The notes beneath the pieces were generated by a model that worked only from the letters and a program-made list of their open reading frames with translations, did no database searches and was not told where the DNA came from. 64,000 nt of DNA from DAOTXL01 sp034435455 (lineage in GTDB: Bacteria > Chloroflexota > Anaerolineae > JAAYZQ01). Position numbers and translations under genes: made by a program. Location of the stretch: assembly GCA_034435455.1 (NCBI GenBank), contig DAOTXL010000077.1:1-64000 (forward strand), in the 5' to 3' direction. Position 1 is the stretch's first letter, and the number at the start of each line of letters is the position of its first letter. Positions 1 to 8,394 of the stretch are shown here, piece after piece.

Positions 1-1552
1 CGGGAGCCTCCTCCCTGCCGACCAGTTCTTGCAGCCAGGCCGGCACCCCTTCGGCCCGTTGCGCCTCCAGTTCCTCGGCCGTCATCTCGCCCATGGCCGC
101 CTGCAGGTCGGCTTCGCTCAGAATCCCGGCCTCCACCAACGCCCGCAGGCTCTCCGGCACCTCCATCCTGGGGGCCTCGGCTGCCGCCGGGGCGGCCTCG
201 GCTGCCGGTGGGGCTTCCAGTTCCCGCAGCCAGGCGGGCATCTCCTCCGCCGGGGCGACCTCGGCTGGCGGTGGGGCTTCCAGTTCCCGCAACCAGGCGG
301 GCACCTCCTCCGCCGGGGCGGCCTCGGCTGCCGGTGGGGCTTCCAGTTCCCGCAGCCAGGCGGGCATCTCCTCCGCCGGGGCGGCCTCGGCCTCCGGTGG
401 GGCGACCCCGGCCGGCGGTGGGGCCACCAGCTCTTGCAACCATTCCGGCATCTCCCCTGGCAAGGCCTCTTCCTCAAAAAGCCCGGCAGCGGGGGGAACC
501 TGCTCAGAGGCTGGCTTTTCCCCTTCCCCCACCAGTTCCTGCAGCCAGTCGGGGACTTGAAACTCCTCTCTTGCCGTGGGGGCGGTAGGCGCCGGGCCAG
601 GTCCCTTTTCCTTGAGGAGCCCGATCTCCTGCAGCCAGTCGGGCACCTCCTCGACCTCCTCCCACGGCTCGGCAGCTTCCTCCGCGGGGGCCTCCCTGGC
701 AGGCACCCGGGCCTCTTCCTGCCAGACCATGCCCGGCGGCTCCTCCGTCCCACCGATTATAATGCCTCTGAACATATCAGGGGAGACCTGCAGTTCAGGG
801 ATGAACACCTGTTCCGGCGGCAGCGGAGATTCCCGTCCCATCATTTCGCAGGCTACCCGGTTTTCCGGATCGATAGCCCTGGCGAGATTCAACTTTTCCT
901 GGCCGGCGTCTTCATGACCACCCCGCAGCCAGATCTCGGCCAGGATCAGGTTGGCTTTCAGGCTGTTGGGCAGAGCTCCGAGGATTTCCAGGCAGACCTC
1001 TACCGCCTCCAAACGCCGTCCTTCCCGCCACAGGGCCTCGGCCAGGGCAACGCGCACATCAGGCAACTCCGGTTCCTGGCGAAGGAGGGCATGGAATTCG
1101 TTGATAGCCAGCTCGTACAGGCCGTTGCGGGCGTACAACCGGCCCAAAGCCCCCTGGGTCAGTTTCAGTCGGGCCTTTTCCACCCCATCGCGTTGGGCGT
1201 ACAGGCGCTGAAGTTCCTTCCGCACCTCGGTATTGCCAGGGGCCAGCTCAAAGGCGCGTTCCATCTGCCAGATGGCCTCCGGCACCGCCCCTTGCTCCCC
1301 ATAAATGATGCCCAGCCCCACCCGCGCGATAAAGTTTTCCGGGTCGGCGCTCAGGGTCCGTTGAAAGAACTCGATCGCCTCCCGGTACATCCCCTTTTCC
1401 AGGCAGGCCTCTCCCAGCAGACAATAGGTCTCGATGTGTTTGGGGTAGTGGCGCAGAATATGCTGACAGTGGGCAATAGCCTCATCGCAACGATTGTTGT
1501 GGATCAATTCCTTGATCCTGGCGATATAGTCGCTCAGTCGTACCTCTGGCAT
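1..1552 (-). CDS. TPR protein with P-x-W-L repeats (3' end outside window)
   Basis: The gene opens at an ATG at 1552 (MPEVRLSDYIARIKELI) after a GAGGGA-type ribosome site and stays open to the window edge, giving 517 codons without a stop. Residues about 5-240 are tetratricopeptide repeats (for example DEAIAHCQHILRHYPKHIET), so a protein-protein scaffold role is likely. From about residue 310 the chain becomes acidic and Ala/Pro/Glu-rich and carries at least seven short motifs of the form (V/M)-P-x-W-L-x-E-(L/I), three of them in a nearly perfect 21-residue repeat. No signal peptide or membrane segment is seen, so it is probably cytoplasmic. It has its own promoter at 1721-1749. The TPR assignment is firm; the role of the W-L repeats is unknown to me. 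Confidence 0.85.
   Translation of the reverse strand, partial: MPEVRLSDYIARIKELIHNNRCDEAIAHCQHILRHYPKHIETYCLLGEACLEKGMYREAIEFFQRTLSADPENFIARVGLGIIYGEQGAVPEAIWQMERAFELAPGNTEVRKELQRLYAQRDGVEKARLKLTQGALGRLYARNGLYELAINEFHALLRQEPELPDVRVALAEALWREGRRLEAVEVCLEILGALPNSLKANLILAEIWLRGGHEDAGQEKLNLARAIDPENRVACEMMGRESPLPPEQVFIPELQVSPDMFRGIIIGGTEEPPGMVWQEEARVPAREAPAEEAAEPWEEVEEVPDWLQEIGLLKEKGPGPAPTAPTAREEFQVPDWLQELVGEGEKPASEQVPPAAGLFEEEALPGEMPEWLQELVAPPPAGVAPPEAEAAPAEEMPAWLRELEAPPAAEAAPAEEVPAWLRELEAPPPAEVAPAEEMPAWLRELEAPPAAEAAPAAAEAPRMEVPESLRALVEAGILSEADLQAAMGEMTAEELEAQRAEGVPAWLQELVGREEAP
186..420. repeat. 63-bp tandem repeat inside the TPR gene
   Basis: The segment beginning GCTTCCAGTTCCCGCA recurs at 213, 276 and 339, exactly 63 bp (21 codons) apart, and decays into a diverged copy at about 400. 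It encodes the repeated unit containing PAWLRELEAPP. Because the period is a multiple of three, copy-number change would keep the frame. Confidence 0.9.
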
Positions 1553-1720
1553 CCGTTCCCTCTCCCTCTACCCTGCTCGGCGGCAGCGCCGCCGATCTGC
1601 AACTCCTCCTGGCCCGGGCAGACCGGAAACAGGCGGCCAGGCCCAAGGGTAGGAAAGGCTCCCCGATTCTCCTTTGCCGTCCCTCCTGGTCCGGTGCCAC
1701 CCTTCCATCGGCCTGGTCCT

Positions 1721-1749
1721 ATTATGCCCGGTTTCCAGAAAATTGTCAA
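1721..1749 (-). promoter_or_regulatory. sigma70-type promoter of the TPR/P-x-W-L gene
   Basis: On the minus strand there is a perfect TTGACA (-35, 1744-1749), a 17-nt spacer and CATAAT (-10, 1721-1726). It gives a leader of about 160 nt before the ATG at 1552. Confidence 0.75.
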
Positions 1750-1772
1750 CAAAAAGCAACTGCTCTCGACCA

Positions 1773-2924
1773 TTACCCACCCGTGCCCGGCGCATCGGTC
1801 GGCAGGAAGAAGGTGAAGGTGCTGCCCTGCCCCGGCGCCGAGTCCACCTGAATTGTGCCGCGGTAGATCTTGAGGATCTGGTTGACAATGGCCAGCCCCA
1901 GGCCTGTTCCCAGCTCGACCTGCGTTTTGGCCGTTTCAGAGCGATAGAACTCTTGAAAGATACGCCCCAAGTCCTCCGTAGAGATACCCATTCCACTATC
2001 GGCCACAGTGCCGATCACGTGCCCCTCCTGCTCGACAAGTGTAACCCGGATGGAGCCGCCGGGCGTGTACTGGATGGCGTTGTCAATCAGATTTTTCCAG
2101 AGGGAGTGGAAGTGGGCGCGCTGGCCCATCAGAGTGGGGCGGGACAGGATCTGGACCTCAAATTCCAGGCCCTTGTCCCTGGCGACCGGGGCGGCATGGC
2201 GAGCCACCTCTTCCAGGACATCGGCGATGGCCACCGGTGCCATCCTGGCCGGGCCTGGCATCTGTTTCAGATGGGCCAGCTCCAGCAGATCGTCCAGCAT
2301 GTTCAGCAGTTGTGTGGCCCGCCGGTCCAGCCTTTCCAGGTACTCTTGCTGCTCCTCTGGGTCTATGTAGCCGGAGCGCATCAACTGCACATAGTTCTTG
2401 ATCGTGCCGGCCGGATTGCGGAGTTCATGGACGAGGACCAGCATAAAGCGGCTCTCAATGGCATCGATCTTGGCGGCTTCCCGCCGTGCCCGCTCCAGTT
2501 GGCGAAGTTCATCCTCCCTTTGCTGCTGCTTCCGAAGGGCCTGCCGCCGCTGCCGTTCCTCCAGGCCGCGCTGCACGGCTACCAGCAGTTCATCCGAGGT
2601 GAACGGTTTGGGCAGAAAATCGTGGGCCCCCTGTTTCATGGCCTGAGCCGCCAGGTCTACAGTGGCGTAGCCGGTGATCATCACGCAGATGATGTCGGGG
2701 TCGATCTGGTGAATCCGTTCCAAAAGTTCCAGACCGCTCAGGCCGGGCATCATGGCATCCAGCAGGATCAGGTCAAACCTGTCCTCGTGCAGTTTGCGCA
2801 GGCCCTCGACGCCGTTTTCGGCTGTGCTGACCCGGAACCCCTGTGGAGTCAGTGCCCGGCGGCACCCCTCCCGCATGCCAACTTCATCGTCAATGACCAG
2901 GATATTGGCTATGGGTGCATTCAT
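1773..2924 (-). CDS. Response regulator-histidine kinase hybrid, soluble
   Basis: 383 residues from the ATG at 2924 (MNAPIANILVIDDE), chosen because AGGGG lies just upstream; the frame is open further 5' but that part looks non-coding. Residues 5-120 are a receiver domain with D12, D13, the phosphoacceptor D56 (LLDAMMPG), T84 and K106. A charged coiled-coil linker (about 120-158) leads to a HisKA domain with H166 in VHELRNP. The HATPase_c domain follows, with N box NLIDNAIQYTPGG, DSGMGIS and GTGLGLAI. All catalytic residues are present. There is no membrane segment or sensor domain, so the N-terminal receiver probably gates the kinase, as in phosphorelay kinases. No partner regulator is adjacent. 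The input signal and target are unknown. Confidence 0.9.
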   Translation of the reverse strand: MNAPIANILVIDDEVGMREGCRRALTPQGFRVSTAENGVEGLRKLHEDRFDLILLDAMMPGLSGLELLERIHQIDPDIICVMITGYATVDLAAQAMKQGAHDFLPKPFTSDELLVAVQRGLEERQRRQALRKQQQREDELRQLERARREAAKIDAIESRFMLVLVHELRNPAGTIKNYVQLMRSGYIDPEEQQEYLERLDRRATQLLNMLDDLLELAHLKQMPGPARMAPVAIADVLEEVARHAAPVARDKGLEFEVQILSRPTLMGQRAHFHSLWKNLIDNAIQYTPGGSIRVTLVEQEGHVIGTVADSGMGISTEDLGRIFQEFYRSETAKTQVELGTGLGLAIVNQILKIYRGTIQVDSAPGQGSTFTFFLPTDAPGTGG

Positions 2925-3072
2925 CGTTTTCCCCTTTTCCCTGGGCGACCTCATGTGGGGACAATCGCCCCCTGCGAGCACCTTTGTACCTCCATACGGG
3001 GGTACTGTTCCGTGCATCCGTGTCAGAATCCGTGTTGTGCCTGTCGCCATCCGAATGTAACATTGCCAGGCT

Positions 3073-3102
3073 ATTATACCACGGTCCCTGGCACAACGAC
3101 AA
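3073..3102 (-). promoter_or_regulatory. Promoter of the response regulator-kinase gene
   Basis: Minus strand: TTGTCG (3097-3102), 18-nt spacer, perfect TATAAT (3073-3078). The leader to the ATG at 2924 is about 140 nt. Confidence 0.6.
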
Positions 3103-3160
3103 GCCCCCTGCGGGACGGGACCACAGGACCGGACAGGGATCTGTTGCCGGGGCTGTTCGG

Positions 3161-3751
3161 CTACTGGGTCGTAATCAGGTCCCGCATCTTTTCGAACAGG
3201 GCGGGTCCGATGCCGGAGACGTTCATGATATCTTCGATCCGGGCAAACGGGCCATGTGCCTGCCGATAGTCCACGATCCGTTTGGCGAGGCTGGGGCCGA
3301 TGCCGGGCAGTGTTTCCAGCTCCGCCTGGTCGGCGGTGTTGATATTGACCTTGCCCTCCGCTGCGGGCTGTTTGGAAGGCAACTGGACGGGTGGGTTCTC
3401 CTCGCCACGGCGTGGGACATAGACGTGCTGCGTATCGGCAAGGGGCAAAGCCAGGTTGATGCGATCCAGGTCCGCCTCATCGGTGGCCCCGCCGGCGGCC
3501 ACGATCGCATCCTTGACAATGCTATCCGGCGGCAGGGTGTACACGTCAGGATGATGCACCGCTCCGCTGACATAGACACGGAGCGGGCGAGGGGTTGGCG
3601 TGGCCGAAGGCAGGGGCGGAGGGGTCGGGGATTCCAGGATCAGGGGCGGGGGTTCCGGCCGGAGCACCTGAAACACCACCACCCCGGCGACGGTCAGGGC
3701 GATCAAGATAAAAAAAAGAATCCCTTTGGCGCGTTCCGACCACCCTTCCAT
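3161..3751 (-). CDS. comEA: ComEA-like DNA-binding protein (SLBB plus helix-hairpin-helix)
   Basis: 196 residues from the ATG at 3751 (AGAGG just upstream). A short cytoplasmic head is followed by one transmembrane helix at about 10-30 (ILFFILIALTVAGVVVFQVL), a Pro-rich linker, an SLBB/soluble-ligand domain (LRVYVSGAVHHPDVYTLPPD) and a C-terminal double helix-hairpin-helix (VNINTADQAELETLPGIGPS, then VSGIGPALFEKM). This is the standard architecture of ComEA, the membrane-anchored double-stranded DNA receptor for natural transformation. It lies 15 bp downstream of the membrane TPR gene and shares its promoter. No comEC channel gene is in the window, so competence cannot be concluded. Confidence 0.88.
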   Translation of the reverse strand: MEGWSERAKGILFFILIALTVAGVVVFQVLRPEPPPLILESPTPPPLPSATPTPRPLRVYVSGAVHHPDVYTLPPDSIVKDAIVAAGGATDEADLDRINLALPLADTQHVYVPRRGEENPPVQLPSKQPAAEGKVNINTADQAELETLPGIGPSLAKRIVDYRQAHGPFARIEDIMNVSGIGPALFEKMRDLITTQ

Positions 3752-3766
3752 TCCAACCTCTGCATG

Positions 3767-4897
3767 CTACTTTTTCTCCGGGCAGAGGTCGAGCCCTTCC
3801 CAGGCCGGCAGGGCATTGGGGTCCAGCTCGATGGCCTTTAGCAACCAGGGACGGGCCTCCTCGCAGCGATCCAGATAGGCATAGGCCAACCCCAGCTCAT
3901 AGTAATATTCCAGCTCGGTGGCCCCCAGTTCCAGCGCCGTTTTGTACGCGGCAATGGCATCCTCATAGTTGCGAAGAATATAGTTCGTCAACCCCAGATG
4001 GCCAAAAGCCGGGCCGTACGTTGGATCTGCCTCCGTTGCCTTTCCAAAGACTACCCTGGCCCGCTGATAATCGCCGGTCTGGAAGTAGGCCCATCCCAGT
4101 TGATCGAAGGCATAGGCGCTGGTGGGGTCCACCACGGTGGCTTTCTCGTAAGCCGCCAGGGCCTCTTTGTAGCGGTTATAGTTCATGTGGATCCGGCCCA
4201 GGTCAATGTAGGGCTGAGCCAGGCGGGGGTGGAGTTGAGAAGCGCGCTGGTACTCGGCCACGGCTTCGCGGTACTTGCGCTGCTTTTCCAGGGCATAGCC
4301 CAGGTCTCGGTGGGCGAACACGCTGCTGTCGTCCAGGCTTACCGCCAGGCGAGCCGCTTCCACCGCCTGGCTCACCTGCCTCAGGTCGGCATAGACCTCG
4401 GCCAGGTAGGCATGGGCCTCGGCATAGCCCGGATCGAGGTCGGTGGCGCTCAGGCAGGCACTCAACGCCTCCTGCAATTTGGCCAGGTCTCCTTCTGCTT
4501 CCCAGTCCAGGGCCATGCACAGGGCTGCCAACGCCGGGGCGCTGTCGGGGGCCAGGCCCACCGCCTGTCGGGCCTTTTCCACCGCCTTGTCTGTCTGATG
4601 GCGAAGGGTCAGCAGAAAGGACCACCAGATGTAGGGCGTTGGATCGGTTGGCTCCAGCGCCGCCGCCTGGCTGTATTGGGCGATGGCACCATCCAGGTCC
4701 CCCTCCAGGTAGAGCTTGTGGGCTTCGGCCATGATGTCGGCCGCCGTCACCGTCGGCGTGGGCGTGGGGCCGATCTGGATGGGCCGGATCAGTTCGCGCC
4801 GCCATCCCAGGACGTACACTCCGGCAGCCACAAGCACCAGCAGCAAAAAGACCCGGATGGGCGAGGAGCGCCTCTTTTTGGGCGATCGGATGTACAT
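3767..4897 (-). CDS. Membrane-anchored tetratricopeptide repeat protein
   Basis: 376 residues. I start at the ATG at 4897 (MYIRSPKKRRSS), preceded by GGGAG at good spacing; an in-frame TTG two codons earlier is less likely. A basic head precedes one transmembrane helix at about 14-33 (RVFLLLVLVAAGVYVLGW). From about residue 55 to the end there are some nine TPR units (such as GDLDGAIAQYSQAAALEPTD and YQRARVVFGKATEADPTYGP). The likely topology is a single anchor with the TPR superhelix outside. It is the first gene of a two-gene unit with comEA. It is probably an assembly scaffold; the partner is unknown. Confidence 0.85.
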   Translation of the reverse strand: MYIRSPKKRRSSPIRVFLLLVLVAAGVYVLGWRRELIRPIQIGPTPTPTVTAADIMAEAHKLYLEGDLDGAIAQYSQAAALEPTDPTPYIWWSFLLTLRHQTDKAVEKARQAVGLAPDSAPALAALCMALDWEAEGDLAKLQEALSACLSATDLDPGYAEAHAYLAEVYADLRQVSQAVEAARLAVSLDDSSVFAHRDLGYALEKQRKYREAVAEYQRASQLHPRLAQPYIDLGRIHMNYNRYKEALAAYEKATVVDPTSAYAFDQLGWAYFQTGDYQRARVVFGKATEADPTYGPAFGHLGLTNYILRNYEDAIAAYKTALELGATELEYYYELGLAYAYLDRCEEARPWLLKAIELDPNALPAWEGLDLCPEKK

Positions 4898-4917
4898 GAG
4901 CAACTCCCGTGGCCCAG

Positions 4918-4946
4918 ATTATACCACGATCGAGCCGGGATGGCAA
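4918..4946 (-). promoter_or_regulatory. Promoter of the TPR-comEA unit
   Basis: Minus strand: TTGCCA (4941-4946), 17-nt spacer, TATAAT (4918-4923) preceded by TGG (extended -10). The start would be only about 14 nt from the ATG at 4897, giving a very short leader. Confidence 0.7.
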
Positions 4947-5092
4947 CTGGAGGCGGGGAGGCGTTGCCGGGGGGCGGGCGCCGGGAAGGCGGGGGCCGGC
5001 CATCGGCAGCCCCCTCTGGCAGATGGGTGCCATCGGCAACCCGCCGCCCCTGCCGCCGGCGGGGAGCCCGGCTTCAGCCGTTCGCCGAACCG

Positions 5093-5122
5093 ACAGCGCC
5101 AGGGGCATCTCCCTGGCGCTGT
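5093..5122 (-). terminator. Hairpin downstream of selenoprotein hdrA
   Basis: A perfect 12-bp stem (5093-5104 with 5111-5122) with a 6-nt loop starts 24 nt after the hdrA stop codon. No clear U-tract follows on the minus strand, so it may be a weak terminator or a 3'-end stabilising hairpin. The rest of 4947-5145 is very GC-rich, with several smaller inverted repeats and no gene. Confidence 0.55.
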
Positions 5123-5145
5123 GTTTGACATGGGGCCGATGGGTT

Positions 5146-7701
5146 CTACTTCAGCCAGCGCACGCTGTTGGAACGGCAGTTGGGACAGGTGCGCTCCAGG
5201 TTGGCGCTAAACCGGCCGGTCCATTGCTGGCCGCAGCGCAGGCAGGCGAACCTGGCCTCCTGGTTCTCGTCGCTCTCCCTGGGGTTGCGGGGGTTGGGGA
5301 CCCTGGCCTCCCGCAGCGCGGCGCGGGTCCGCTCCACCTCCTCCGGCGTTACACTCTGGCGCTTTCTCTCTGCCTCTATCATGATCGTCTGCCAGCGGCC
5401 CCCTTCGGCGGCGGAGCACCATTCCAGCAACAACCGGTCGGGGCGCAGGCCGGCTTTTTCCAGCCCATCCCACAGGCCATCCAGCCGTCGCATGGTGCTG
5501 CGGTTGGCGTCAATGTAGTGGCAGTCCACATAGTGGCAACCGGAGACCAGCACCACCGGCGCCCCCTTGCGAAAGGCGTACCACACAAAGTCGGGGTCCA
5601 CCCGCCCGGAGCACATGGTGCGGATGATGCGGGCGTTGGGGGGGTAGGCCAGACGGCTCACCCCGGCGGTGTCGGCGCCGGCGTAGGAGCACCAGTTGCA
5701 GGCAAAGGCGACGATCTTTTCCCGCGGGTTCTCTTCCAGGATGGCATCAATCTGGGCATAGACCGCCTGATCGGAAAAGTGGCGCATCTGGATGGCGTCG
5801 AACTTGCATTCGGCGGCGCAGGTGCCGCAGCCGGCGCAGGCCGCGGTGGTGACGCGGGCCACCTGCTTCTTTTCCCATCGGATGGCGCTAAAGGGGCACA
5901 CCTCGGCGCACTGGCCGCACATCTTGCATAGCTCCTCATCCACCACCGCGGTGATGGCCTCGACCCGCATTTTGCTCTTGCTCAGCAGGATGTTGGCCCG
6001 CGAGGCGGCGGCGCTGGCCTGGGTGACGCTCTCGCGCACATCTTTGGGGCTTTCGGCAGCCCCGGCGATAAAGACGCCCTTGGTGGGGGTGTCTACCGGA
6101 CGCAGCTTGGCATGGGCCTCTTTGAGAAAGCCGCTGGGGGACCGGGACAGGCTGACCATCTGGCGGATCGGTTCGGTGGTGGTGGCCGGCCTGGCGCCCA
6201 CGGCCAGCACCAACATGTCGAACTCGTGGACTTCCAGGCGGTTGGCGGTGGTATTTTCCACCGTAACCCACAGGTTGCCATCGGCGGGGGCCTGGCGCAC
6301 CTCCCCCGGCAGCCCCCGGATGTAGCGCACGCCGCTCATCTTGCTGCGCATCAACAGCTCTTCGAACCCTTTGCCAAAGGCGCGCAGGTCCATGTAAAAG
6401 ACGATGATGTCGGTATCGGGATAGTTGTCTTTGAGATACTGGGCCTCTTTGACGGTGTTCATACAGCAGATGTTGGAGCAGTAGGGGTTGCCCCGGGCCG
6501 GGTCCTGGGTCCGCGAACCGACGCACTGGATAAAGCCGATGCGCCTGGGCCGTTTCAGGTCGCCGGGCCGGCCAAAGTGGCCGCCCAGGGGGCCGCCGGT
6601 GGAGATCAGCCGCTCGAACTCCAGGCTGGTGACCACGTTGGGGAAGCGGGTGTAGCCATATTCGTCCAGGGCCGTGGGATCATAGACGTCCATGCCGGTG
6701 GCGACAATGATGGCGCCCACCTCGACGTCCAGGATCTCGTCCTGCATGTCGAAATCAATGCACTTTTTCTCGCAGGCCTCGATGCACTTGCCGCAGGCGA
6801 TGGGGTTCTGGCCCAGGCATTCTTCGGCCTTGACCAGATAGGCCGCCGGCACCGCCTGGGGGAAGGGGATGTGGATGGCCTTGCGGCTGCCCAACCCCAT
6901 CTGGAACTCGTCGGGCACGACCACCGGGCAGACGTTGGCACAATCGCCGCAGGAGGTGCACTCGCCCTCGCGGACGTAGCGGGCCTTCTTGCGGATGCGC
7001 ACCTTGAAATTGCCCACATAGCCTTTGATATCCTCGACCTCGGCATAGGCCAGCAGTTTGATATTAGGATGCCGACCGACATCCATCATTTTGGGGCCGA
7101 GAATTCATATGCTACATTCGATGTCGGGGTAGACCTTGTCCAGTTGGGCCATCACCCCGCCGATGGAGGGCTGTTTCTCCACCAGATAGACCTGGTGACC
7201 GGCGTCGGCCAGGTCGAGGGCGGCCTGCATGCCGGCCACCCCGCCGCCGATGACCAGCACGCCGGGCGTGACCGGGATCTGCTCCTCGGCCTGGGGGTAG
7301 AGCCACCGGGCCCGCGCCACCGCCACCTTGACGATCTCTTGGGCCTTGCGCGTGGCCGCCTCCCGGTCGCCGGGCGTGACCCACGAGCAGTGCTCGCGGA
7401 TGTTGGCCATCTCCAGCAGGTAGGGGTTCAGCCCCGCCCCCTCGATGCACTGGCGAAAGATCACCTCGTACGAGGTCGGCGAGCAGGAAGCCACGACGAC
7501 GCGGTTCAGGTTATGCTCTCGGATGACCCGCCGGATTTCCTGTTGCCCCGGCTCGGCACAGGTATAGCGGTTTCGCACCGCCGCCACCACGTCGGGCAGG
7601 CCGGCAGCATACTCGCGCACCGCCTCCGTATCCACCGGCCCGGCGATGTTCGAGCCGCAATCACACACAAATACCCCGATGCGAAGATTCTCTGATGTCA
7701 A
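5146..7701 (-). CDS. hdrA: HdrA-MvhD fusion, candidate selenoprotein (TGA at 7105-7107 read as Sec)
   Basis: I read one gene of 851 residues from a TTG at 7701, placed six nt after a perfect AGGAGG. An in-frame TGA (7105-7107, codon 199) sits in the motif C-S-I-[TGA]-I-L-G-P-K-M. The HdrA paralogue at 15049-16344 has D-C-S-T-C-I-L-S-P-K-M, so TGA replaces the second Cys. Order of domains: HdrA N-domain (1-145, GVFVCDCGSN); FAD site VLVIGGGVAGMQAALDLA; inserted ferredoxin with Cys near 248-258 and 295-310; the unusual C-x14-C-x3-CC cluster near 393-413; C-terminal 2[4Fe-4S] at about 590-635; an MvhD domain (about 660-790, ACNWCSYAGAD); and a zinc ribbon (CLRCG/CPNC). HdrA is the flavin subunit that bifurcates electrons in heterodisulfide reductase complexes, and Sec-containing HdrA is known in methanogens and some bacteria. 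Annotated conventionally it would appear as two truncated genes. A nonsense mutation is the alternative. Confidence 0.85.
7060..7107 (-). promoter_or_regulatory. Candidate bacterial SECIS element with its UGA codon
   Basis: Read on the minus strand, the UGA (7107-7105) is followed 20 nt later by GGAUGUC-GGUC-GGCAUCC (7084-7067). This is a 7-bp stem including one U-G pair, closed by a GGUC loop. The loop starts 27 nt after the UGA, inside the range typical of bacterial SECIS elements. The stem can be extended by GAU (7087-7085) with AUC (7062-7060) across a bulge. The GGUC loop resembles the apical GGUCU of E. coli fdhF. The whole element is also coding sequence. Confidence 0.7.
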
Positions 7702-7822
7702 TTTGTTCCTCCTGAAGTGCTTAAACCAAAGGGGGGGTTCATAACAGATTGACCCCTGATGGGACACAGAGAGCCCGGATGGGACAGATAAACACCGATT
7801 TTGCCTTCGCTAACAGAGGTAC

Positions 7823-7914
7823 GCAGTTGACCCGGCAGGTTTACCACAAAGGCACCAGGACACGAAGAATGGCCATGAAATCCTGGTGCCTTCGTGTCTT
7901 GGTGGTGAAAATGC
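7823..7914 (+). repeat. Interspersed hairpin repeat, copy A
   Basis: A 92-bp unit starting GCAGTTGACCCGGCAGG contains ACCACAAAGGCACCAGG and, near its far end, the inverted CTTCGTGTCTTGGTGGT. It closely matches the reverse complement of 31443-31532. The inverted arms would form a hairpin. It lies in the hdrA leader and is probably a small non-autonomous mobile or repetitive element. Confidence 0.75.
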
Positions 7915-7980
7915 CATCTATGGCACAAGTCCTGTTCGATCATCCGTGTTCGTCCGTGGAATCTGTGTCATCCGTGTCCT

Positions 7981-8010
7981 ATAAAATTCTGCCCGTGTGA
8001 AAAGTGTCAA
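7981..8010 (-). promoter_or_regulatory. Possible promoter of selenoprotein hdrA
   Basis: Minus strand: perfect TTGACA (8005-8010), 18-nt spacer, TTTTAT (-10, four of six matches; 7981-7986). It would give a leader of about 270 nt that includes repeat copy A. Confidence 0.5.
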
Positions 8011-8052
8011 CCAATTTTTGCCGATACTCGAACCATCCCTTTTTCGCGCAGA

Positions 8053-8394
8053 TTATTTCGTCTTCTTCGGCAACCACGGCTCAATCCTGGCGAGCAGATC
8101 GGAGACATCGCGCGTTGCGGTTTTCCACACTTCGTCCCAGTCCACCACATCGTAGCCGTGAATGATGTGATCGCGCATCCCCGCGATGAGTTGCCAGGGC
8201 ACATCAGGGTGCTGCGTGCGGAATTCCTGTGAAAGCCGCTTGACGGCTTCCCCGATGACCGCCAATTGGTACAGCACAGAAGATTGCGTTTTAACATCAT
8301 CGAGGAACGATTCCTTCGTCATCCCTGCAATAAACACCGATACCAATCGCGCGGCTTTGGCAATATCCAGCAGCGTTGCATCATCGCGTTGCAT
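8053..8394 (-). CDS. hepT: HepT-type HEPN toxin of a MntA/HepT pair
   Basis: 113 residues from the ATG at 8394 (MQRDDATLLDIAKAAR). The helical DUF86/HEPN fold ends with the R-x4-H-x-Y ribonuclease motif RDHIIHGY followed by DVVDWDEVW, both hallmarks of HepT. HepT toxins act on RNA, and the partner MntA neutralises them by adding AMP to the Tyr of this motif. The start overlaps the end of mntA by 14 bp, in the usual antitoxin-first order. The pair sits between a nucleotide-sugar dehydrogenase and hdrA, as an island within metabolic genes, which suggests transfer. Confidence 0.9.
   Translation of the reverse strand: MQRDDATLLDIAKAARLVSVFIAGMTKESFLDDVKTQSSVLYQLAVIGEAVKRLSQEFRTQHPDVPWQLIAGMRDHIIHGYDVVDWDEVWKTATRDVSDLLARIEPWLPKKTK

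Larger units (their letters stand above)
7702..8052. other. Intergenic leader between hepT and hdrA
   Basis: This 351-bp spacer holds the candidate hdrA promoter (7981-8010), a stretch of degenerate ATCCGTGT-type repeats at about 7940-7980, and interspersed repeat copy A (7823-7914). The AGGAGG for hdrA lies at its low-coordinate end. I see no gene in it. Confidence 0.7.

Noticed and set aside
186..420. Regular 63-bp repeats as a possible CRISPR array.
   Set aside because: The units are directly adjacent with no unique spacers, and they are codon repeats in a protein gene.
29..1816. A long open frame of 595 codons on the plus strand across the TPR gene.
   Set aside because: It mirrors the minus-strand TPR gene and its GC-rich repeats; the translation is Gln/Gly/Leu/Pro-rich with no domain, and the minus-strand frame has clear TPR homology, a ribosome site and a promoter.
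5146..7089. A separate gene starting at ATGATG (7089) downstream of the TGA.
   Set aside because: No ribosome site precedes it, it starts in the middle of a conserved HdrA motif, and it is in phase with the upstream part; selenocysteine read-through explains both halves.
7924..7980. ATCCGTGT-type short repeats as a possible regulatory array.
   Set aside because: They are degenerate and irregular, and resemble common intergenic filler repeats; similar fragments lie near 3010-3055.
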